The notes under the pieces: model-generated
Seen by the model: only the letters and a program-made list of their open reading frames with translations
Told to the model about the DNA's origin: nothing
Database searches by the model: none
Translations under genes and position numbers: made by a program
Origin: JANJWP01 sp964482035
GTDB lineage: Bacteria > Patescibacteriota > Gracilibacteria > BD1-5 > UBA2023
Direction of reading: 5' to 3'
Length of the DNA stretch: 64,000 nt
NCBI GenBank assembly: GCA_964482035.1
Contig: CAYZVC010000003.1
Coordinates: forward strand, 167,646 to 231,645
Shown: positions 58,577 to 64,000 of the stretch, piece after piece
Numbering within the stretch: position 1 is the stretch's first letter
Layout of the letters: the number at the start of each line of letters is the position of its first letter

Positions 58577-58944
58577 TGTTCAAGATTTCGGCCTCGTCCG
58601 AGTATGCCCTCATACTCGTGAAACACCTCTCCGAACACCCGGGCATCCATACGCTCGAAAAGCTCTCCGCCGATACGGAGATTCCTTTGCCGATGCTTCG
58701 GAAGGTCGCGTCGAAGCTGGAAAAAAGCGGAATCGTTCTTTCAAAGAAGGGGCGTTCCGGCGGCATTTCCGCCAGCGCTTCCCAAGTGAGTGTCAAAGAC
58801 GTCCTGCTCGCGGCAGGGGAAAACCTTTCCATCGCCCTCTGCTCCTGAAAGGGGTGCTCCGCGTCCGGACACTGCACCATCGCTCCGGTCATCAAGAACC
58901 TCCAGCGCGGATTCGAGTCCATCTTGTCCATCACGAAGCTCTAA
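58576..58944 (+). CDS. Rrf2-family iron-sulfur regulator
   Basis: A 122-residue winged-helix regulator of the Rrf2/IscR type. The N-terminal helix-turn-helix (SSEYALILVKHLSEHPG) binds DNA. Three cysteines Cys89, Cys94 and Cys100, in a C-x4-C-x5-C pattern like IscR, can hold a [2Fe-2S] cluster; the Gly after the first Cys comes from TGA 58846-58848. Being in the superoxide reductase operon it likely senses oxygen, iron or redox stress and may regulate its own operon. Confidence 0.9.
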
Positions 58945-58945
58945 G

Positions 58946-59608
58946 ATGTCGAACGTGCCTTCCGGAAAAACCGACTACGATGCCTTCGGCGAGGCTTTCG
59001 CGAGAACGCGCAAGGGCATGGGTTGGCAAGAGGTCGACCGTTTTTGCGAACGGTTGAAAAGCCGGAATCCCAAACCGAACGTCCTCGACGTCGGTTGCGG
59101 ATCCGGCAGGCTGCTCGAGCAGCTCGCCGAGTATTTCCCGGATTTCGGATACGTTTGAACCGACGCGTCACGCGTTTTGGTAAACGTCGCGAAAACCGAC
59201 CACCCGTCGAGAACCTTCGCCGTTGCCGACATGCGTGAGGTTTCAAAATCCCCCGAGGTGTGCGCCGCGGCCCCGTTCGACGCCGTGTTCGCCGTGGCGA
59301 GTTTTCACCACCTCCTCACGTTTCCCGACAGGGCCGCGACATTGAAAGAATTCTCTTCGGTACTGGCTCCGTGAGGTTTTCTCCTTATGACTAATTGGAA
59401 TCTCCTTTCGACGTCCAACTTGGCAAAGTATGGCCAATATCGGGATTCAGCCGGAATTTTCAAGATTCCGTTTTCCGGTAAGCCGAGAGCGTATTTCGCG
59501 TTCGATGAATCCGAATTGAACGGGGAGTTACGCTCCGCGGGCTGGGAAGTTCTCGAATCGACCGTAAACGAAAGGAACCTCGCGACGGTGGCGAGGTTCC
59601 TGGGGTAG
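58946..59608 (+). CDS. SAM-dependent class I methyltransferase
   Basis: A 220-residue methyltransferase. Motif I is VLDVGCGSGRLLEQL, followed by acidic and aromatic strands (ADMRE, FHHLLTF). Two TGA codons (59156-59158 and 59372-59374) are Gly. The C-terminal part has FKIPFSGKPRAYFAF. The substrate is unknown; similar layouts occur in tRNA-wobble methyltransferases. It is the last gene of the operon starting at 56905. Confidence 0.85.
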
Positions 59609-59630
59609 TCCAGAAGGATTCTTCTTCCCG

Positions 59631-59658
59631 ATCCGCTATTTTCCAGCGGATTTTTTTT
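59631..59658 (+). terminator. Terminator inside the end of the convergent gene
   Basis: ATCCGCT-N7-AGCGGAT stem followed by eight T on the plus strand. It terminates the redox operon and overlaps the last codons of the gene at 59636. Confidence 0.85.
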
Positions 59659-60226
59659 GCTTGTGGTGCTCGTAGGCGTGTTTCGGAAGGAGCACGAGGT
59701 CTCCAATGAGGGCCAAGAGGAGTTTCACGACGCTCGCGGCACTGTCGAGTGCCCCTACGAGAAACCCTTCGATGTCGATGACCACGTTCTTTCAGAGTTC
59801 GGTCTCTTCGAGGCGCTTCACCCAAGGGAAGCGGTGGGAAAGGTAGGCAGCCTGGTCGATTTCGTAGTTTTTCGAAGGATTGATTTTCGAAATTTCGAGC
59901 TTGAGTTCCTTTAGTCAGGATTCCGTGAGCTCACGGACTTCCTGAATTAGGTGGAACACTTCCTGGAGCACGTCGTCAGGGATTTCCTTCGACAACTTCG
60001 CCTCGCTTTCGAGACTCTTGCGAAGCTCGTCCAAGCCTTTGGATACTTCGATTTTTTGGGCGAGGGCGAGGATTTCCTTTTTCGTAAGACGGGAACCGAG
60101 GCTCCGCATCGTGTCGATTATGCGCCCCTCGAGGTCTTTCTGTTCCTTTTCCTTCAAAATGCCGGCGGAAACTTCCGGAGACCGGGGCTTGCCCCCGAGT
60201 TCGTCGTCCCTCTTGGATTCTGACAT
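59636..60226 (-). CDS. Coiled-coil protein of unknown function
   Basis: A 196-residue protein, charged and helical (RIIDTMRSLGSRLTKKEILALAQKIE), with a hydrophobic helix near the C-terminus (VVKLLLALIGDLVLL). Two TGA codons are Gly (59915-59917, 59792-59794), the second near an ELGKNVV segment. It follows the TPR lipoprotein gene direction on the minus strand, with 12 bases between. Function unknown. Confidence 0.65.
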
Positions 60227-60238
60227 GTTGGAAAGTGG

Positions 60239-61744
60239 TTAGCGGGATTCGGTTCCGGATCATCCGGAAGAAGTTCAGGACGACGTCGATCCCGTGGCGT
60301 CCGTCGATCCCGTGGCGGTTTGCGGCCCCTTCGCGAGTTCTTCGAGCGCTTTCGCCGCGTCGTCGCCGAACGTTCCGGAGGTGTCGGCTTCCTTGGCGGC
60401 TTCGAGATAGCTCTTCGCGAGAACGGCGTTTCCTTTGTCCTTGTGGTAGATTCCGAAACGGAGGAGCGCTATGGGGTTGCGGCGGTTCATATCGAGCGCC
60501 TTGGCGAAGTCTTTTACGGCTTTGTCGTCTTCCCCTCGGATTTCGGAAACCCAGCCGCGCATGGCTATGAGGCGGTCGTTTTCGGGGAACTTCGCCATGC
60601 CCTTCTCGGCCCAGAGGTAGGCTTTTCCGTATTCCTTCTCTTCGATGGCGGTGAACACGGCGATTTCGAAGTCTTCGTTGGTGGCGTCCTCTTCTTCGAG
60701 GAGGTATCGGAAAATTTTGAACGTCCCCTTTTTATCGTCCATCAGGTAGTAGTTGTATACGAGACGGCGTTCGAGTTCGGTTTTCGGCCGGTAGCCGTTC
60801 ATGACGGCGTTGTTGAAGTACAGGTTCGACATGGCGTAGTCCCCGGTGTAGTAGTTGATGATGCCAAGGGCGTAGGCGACTTGGATGTCTTTCGGGTCGG
60901 TGTCGAAGTACTTGCGGAGCCACGAATTCGCCTGGTCGTAGTCCCCGAGTTCGAAACGCGAGAACCCCGCGATTTTTACTGCCGAGCGGTAGTCGGGGCG
61001 GATCTTGACGATTTCTTCGGCGATCTTGGCGGCGGCGAGGTACTGTTTCTGTTTGAAGAGCGTACCGGCGAGAAGGGCGTTGCGGTACTGGTAATCGCCC
61101 GAAAGGCTTTCGTAGTCCTTCACGTTGTTGAAAAGTTCGCCGAGACGGGGCTCGGAGCCTTTGTATTCCTGAAGGCGGGTGACGCAGTTATGGATGCCGG
61201 TGTAGCAGGTTCCCACATAGGAATAGTATTCCTTTTCGGCGGGGTCGAACGGCATCGAATCGAGCTGGGCTTGGCGGTCCGCGAGATTCTCGTCGAACAT
61301 GAACGACGCGAAAAGGCGCTCCTTGGTGACGGCGTCGATTTCTTTGAGCGGGAGATTCTTGTAGTGCGAATACGCGTCGGGGAACCGTTTGAGTTCGTAG
61401 AGCACGTCCGCGATTTTCTGTTCGACTACTCGGTCCTTCTGGAGTTTCGACAGGGCATTTTCGTAGTAGCGGAGGGCCGCTTCCTTGTCGTTCTTTACCG
61501 AATAGTAATCCCCTTTGCGAATGAGGGAGCGGAGATTGAGGCGGCGTTTGGCTTCGGAAACCTTCTCTTCTTTCGATTGCCGTTCGATGAAGCCGCTTCC
61601 CGTCTGGCTTCCGCTTCCGTCCGTAGGCGGCGCGGAAACTTTGGTTATGGAATCGCCGCCGTTTTTCAGCCAACCTCCCAAAGCCCCCGGCAAAGCGCAG
61701 GAGGCGAAAACGAACGGAAGAACGAGTATGCCGAGTTTTTTCAT
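60239..61744 (-). CDS. TPR-repeat lipoprotein
   Basis: A 501-residue lipoprotein with a short signal (MKKLGILVLPFVFASC) whose Cys follows a lipobox, then a Ser/Gly linker and at least six tetratricopeptide-like helix pairs (for example AALRYYENALSKLQKDR, AYALGIINYYTGDYAMSN). TPR scaffolds bind partner proteins. Two TGA codons in the Ser/Thr-rich tail are Gly. The -10 TATAAT lies seven bases before the ATG, so the mRNA should be leaderless. Confidence 0.9.
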
Positions 61745-61751
61745 CGGGCGG

Positions 61752-61757
61752 ATTATA
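61752..61757 (-). promoter_or_regulatory. -10 element, leaderless start
   Basis: Perfect TATAAT on the minus strand, seven bases before the A of ATG 61744, so transcription should begin at or very near the start codon. Confidence 0.65.
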
Positions 61758-61841
61758 TCGAGATTCGCCAAAACGCGAGAGAAAACGAGCGTGCGCGCGG
61801 TTGACGTGACGCCGGGTTTGCGTATCATCCGCCGGCCGCAC

Positions 61842-61929
61842 GGAGAGATGGCAGAGCGGTCGATTGCAACGGTCTTGAAAACCGTCGTGTCGAAAGACAC
61901 CCAGGGTTCGAATCCCTGTCTCTCCGCCA
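61842..61929 (+). tRNA. tRNA-Ser (UGA anticodon)
   Basis: Acceptor GGAGAGA / TCTCTCC, anticodon loop ctTGAaa, long variable arm (gtgtcgaaagacac) and encoded CCA. It reads UCA serine codons; it is not the UGA-decoding tRNA, despite the spelling of its anticodon. Confidence 0.96.
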
Positions 61930-61940
61930 TGATCGATATG

Positions 61941-61970
61941 AAAACCCCCATTACGATGGGGGTTTCGTTT
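61941..61970 (+). terminator. Terminator after tRNA-Ser
   Basis: AAACCCCCAT / ATGGGGGTTT hairpin followed by TCGTTTTT. Confidence 0.8.
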
Positions 61971-62049
61971 TTCCGGATGTTCGATATCATCGGGGCATTG
62001 CCGCCGTATGATCCGTCATATGGAAGCGTCCGGCTAACCTTTGTCCAAC

Positions 62050-62388
62050 ATGTCGAAAACCGTCTACGACAAGCTTGTCCGCGACCGCATTCCCGAAATC
62101 GTCCGGGCGAACGGCGAAACCGCGAACTTCCGGATCGTCGAAAGCCGTGCCGAATACCTTTCCGCGCTCCTCGCGAAGGCGTTGGAAGAAACGGCCGAAG
62201 TCCGCGAAGCCGTCGAATCCGAAGATCCCGTCGAAATTGCCAAGGAAATCGCCGACGTCCGCGAAGTCCTCGACGCGATCGCCGCGGAGTTCGCCATCCC
62301 TTCGGAAGAAGTCGAAAGGGTCCAAACCGAACGTCGGGAAAAGCGTGGCGGATTCTCGGAAAGGATATTCCTCGAATCCACCGAATAG
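62050..62388 (+). CDS. MazG-like nucleotide pyrophosphohydrolase
   Basis: A 112-residue all-helical protein of the MazG/HisE superfamily. It begins KTVYDKLVRDRIPEIV, typical of the small house-cleaning members, with metal-binding acidic motifs ALEETAEVREAVE and EIADVREVLDAI. It probably hydrolyses non-canonical nucleoside triphosphates. ATG 62050 chosen; no UGA codons. Confidence 0.9.
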   Translation: MSKTVYDKLVRDRIPEIVRANGETANFRIVESRAEYLSALLAKALEETAEVREAVESEDPVEIAKEIADVREVLDAIAAEFAIPSEEVERVQTERREKRGGFSERIFLESTE

Positions 62389-62472
62389 GCCAGTTCGGGC
62401 CGGGGCATTCCGATTTGATTCCCGCGTTTTTTTCGTTAGGATACCGCGGCTTCGGGTTTTCCCCGTCGTTCT

Positions 62473-62565
62473 GGTGAGTTACTCAAGTGGCTGAAGAGGC
62501 GGGTTTGCTAAACCTGTAGGGTGCTGCAAAGTGCCGCGGGGGTTCGAATCCCCCACTCACCGCCA
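62473..62565 (+). tRNA. tRNA-Ser (GCU anticodon)
   Basis: Acceptor GGTGAGT / ACTCACC, anticodon loop ttGCTaa, a long variable arm and encoded CCA. It reads AGC/AGU serine codons. Confidence 0.95.
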
Positions 62566-62685
62566 GTCGTATTCGAAAGCGCGTTCCCGAAAGGGGGCGC
62601 GCTTTTCCGTTGGACGTCTGAAAAAGGGTTTTCCGCCCTTTTGACTTTCGTGCGGATTCCGTATACTTCGGCCGCTCGCGTCCAT

Positions 62686-62761
62686 GGGGGTATAGCTCAG
62701 TGGTTAGAGCAGCCGGCTCATAACCGGTTGGTCCCTGGTTCAAACCCAGGTGCCCCTACCA
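62686..62761 (+). tRNA. tRNA-Met (CAU anticodon), elongator type
   Basis: Acceptor GGGGGTA / TGCCCCT, anticodon loop ctCATaa, no GGG/CCC run in the anticodon stem, encoded CCA. It is the elongator Met tRNA or the lysidine-modified Ile tRNA; not the initiator by this stem. Confidence 0.9.
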
Positions 62762-62775
62762 AATTACGCGATTCG

Positions 62776-62810
62776 AAAAAACCTCCGGGATTCCTTCCGG
62801 AGGTTTTTTC
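62776..62810 (+). terminator. Terminator after tRNA-Met
   Basis: AAAAAACCTCCGG / CCGGAGGTTTTTT hairpin. Confidence 0.9.
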
Positions 62811-62874
62811 GTTCCGGCTTGTCCCGGGCGCGTTTCGGAATACATTGAACGGCCTACCTATTAATCGCGCGCGT

Positions 62875-63750
62875 ATGTTCCAAGAGATTTACGGCCTCGT
62901 ATTCCCCCTCACCCGCGAGGAAATCGCCGGTATTTTCGTAGTGGCGGGCTGGATTCTCCTCGAACTCGTTTTCCGTGCCGCGAAAACGCGGATCAAGTCT
63001 TCCGTGTACGAAAAGAAGGTCGATCCCTCCGATCCCCGCGCTTCCGAATACTACATCGAGTACTACCGGAAATCCCAAGTCATCGACCTCGTCCGCATCG
63101 GGGTGTTCTTCGTGGCGGCGTTTTCCTTCGTATTGTACCGCATACCCTCCGCGGCCAATTATTTCGTCATCGCCACGTGAGCCGTCATCGTGACCTTCAA
63201 GGACATCATCCTTTCGTTCGCGGCCTTCTTCTTCATCGTTTCGCAGTACCGCGTCGGCGAATCCGTCACTATCGGATCTGCGAAGGGCGAGATCATTTAC
63301 ATCCGCCCGCTGTACGTAGGCATCGTCGGAAAGGATGAGAACGCCGAACACACCGGCGAGCTCATCCTCATTCCCAACAACCGCTTCCTCGCCGAACTCG
63401 TGAAGAAGGAAGAGCTCCGTACCGTGAGTTACCGCAAGGAGACGTTCCGGATACCTTTCCGGTCGAAGGACTTCACCGTGGGCTTCGCGGAGTTCAGCGA
63501 GCGGTTGGAGGCGTATTTGAAAGAACACCTCCCCATGCGTACCGCCAAGCAGGTCGGGCATTACCGTTCGTTCATCGGTTGCCGGTTCAAGGCCGACTAC
63601 GGATACGACGACAAAGGGAACGCGTACGCCGAAATATCGTTCATAGGACGGAGTTTCCGCATCCCGGAGACGAAGAAGGGCATAGTGGCCTTTGCCGAGT
63701 CCCTGAAGACGGGGGTTGCGGAAGTCGAGTCAGGATCTGAAACCGAATAA
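62875..63750 (+). CDS. MscS-type mechanosensitive channel
   Basis: A 291-residue protein with three N-terminal hydrophobic helices and a cytoplasmic beta/alpha domain. The pore helix and following beta domain match MscS: GAVIVTFKDIILSFAAFFF, then YRVGESVTIG and LILIPNNRFL. TGA 63178-63180 is Gly at the start of the pore helix. Channels of this kind release solutes on osmotic downshock. It stands alone. Confidence 0.9.
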
Positions 63751-64000
63751 AGAATATGTTCACAATAGAAATATTTAACACAAATAGTCAATATTTGGGT
63801 TTTTGGCTTATTTAAGCCAAAATCGAGTTTTACGAATCTGATATTCACAGAAAAAACAGAATTATCTCCGAAAAAGTTTTGACTCCCTTTCCGATTTCCA
63901 TATAACTCTTTGGCGCATTCGGAGCCCATCGGGGTTTCGGTCGCAGCTCATTAACATCCGACGCACAGGAAGGCCAATGGTCTTTCTGTCCTTTCCGTTC
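63751..64000 (+). promoter_or_regulatory. AT-rich intergenic region with promoter and leader
   Basis: Right-edge region of 250 bases without a gene. 63757-63860 is AT-rich and has a hairpin TTTTGGCTTA / TAAGCCAAAA. Then TTGACT (63879-63884) and TATAAC (63901-63906) with a 16-base spacer form a plausible promoter. The leader after it has a hairpin near 63970-63990 and continues past the edge. Confidence 0.6.

Noticed and set aside
59578..59597. Hairpin cctcgc/gcgagg near the methyltransferase end as terminator.
   Set aside because: It lies in the last coding codons and has no T run; the stronger hairpin at 59631-59658 follows.
61842..61929. A tRNA with TGA in the anticodon as a possible UGA-decoding tRNA.
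   Set aside because: Anticodon UGA pairs with UCA, and the long variable arm and body are those of tRNA-Ser. A UGA-decoding tRNA would have anticodon UCA.
1..64000. CRISPR arrays, insertion sequences and prophage.
   Set aside because: No spaced direct repeats, transposase motifs or phage structural genes were seen.

Overview
The window comes from a bacterium that reads UGA as glycine (NCBI translation table 25). By my hand count more than 80 in-frame TGA codons fall inside otherwise intact genes, many at invariant glycines: the Walker A motif of ComM, motif I of PrmC, the N-terminus of Fmt, the HG(V)W loop of a superoxide reductase, and conserved glycines of UvrA, Era, MurB and MscS. Genes end in TAA or TAG. 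Among known bacteria this code marks the Candidate Phyla Radiation lineages Gracilibacteria and Absconditabacteria (SR1/BD1-5). The window is clearly GC-rich, which favours a GC-rich Gracilibacteria relative; that placement is inference. All coordinates below assume UGA = Gly, and a standard-code annotation would break about half the genes.

Layout. 1-8.8 kb (minus strand): an exported protein fragment, a phospholipase D-like protein, prmC, an ABC-2 permease, fmt, a prepilin, a WecA/TagO-type glycosyl-1-phosphate transferase, a DedA protein and a Pro/Ala-rich membrane protein. 9-16.6 kb: typA, a small zinc-ribbon gene, bacteriohemerythrin, rpsU, a sortase, rlmH, a tRNA cluster (Thr, Tyr, Leu), rpmE and a Tat-signal protein. 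16.6-31.2 kb: two VirD4-like secretion ATPases, a protein made of tandem VirB2-like units and an exported partner, surrounding comM, a sigma-region-4/HARE-HTH regulator, two pilin-like proteins and a RluD-type enzyme. 31.3-36.5 kb: an exported protein and a large SLH-domain S-layer protein with a long structured leader. 36.6-46 kb: an RsuA-type enzyme, murB, a Nudix hydrolase, uvrA, a Clp-type ATPase, a ComF-like protein and pepA. 46.1-49.3 kb: a four-gene membrane operon of unknown role. 49.6-56.7 kb: ctp protease, glyA, an unknown gene, comEC, an Lgt-like gene and rny. 56.9-59.6 kb: a tightly packed operon of rubredoxin-superoxide reductase, a [2Fe-2S] protein, era, an Rrf2 regulator and a methyltransferase. 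59.6-64 kb: a coiled-coil protein, a TPR lipoprotein, tRNA-Ser (two), tRNA-Met, a MazG-like enzyme, an MscS channel, and a promoter for a gene beyond the edge.

Themes. The cell surface (S-layer, sortase, lipoprotein, pilins), DNA uptake or transfer (ComEC, ComF, ComM, pilins, VirD4/VirB2-like proteins) and oxygen defence (hemerythrin, superoxide reductase, Rrf2) dominate. This fits a small-genome, surface-attached, oxygen-sensitive organism that takes up DNA or exchanges material with partners. No CRISPR array, insertion sequence, rRNA or recognisable prophage was seen, and no suppressor-type tRNA-Gly(UCA) lies in the window.
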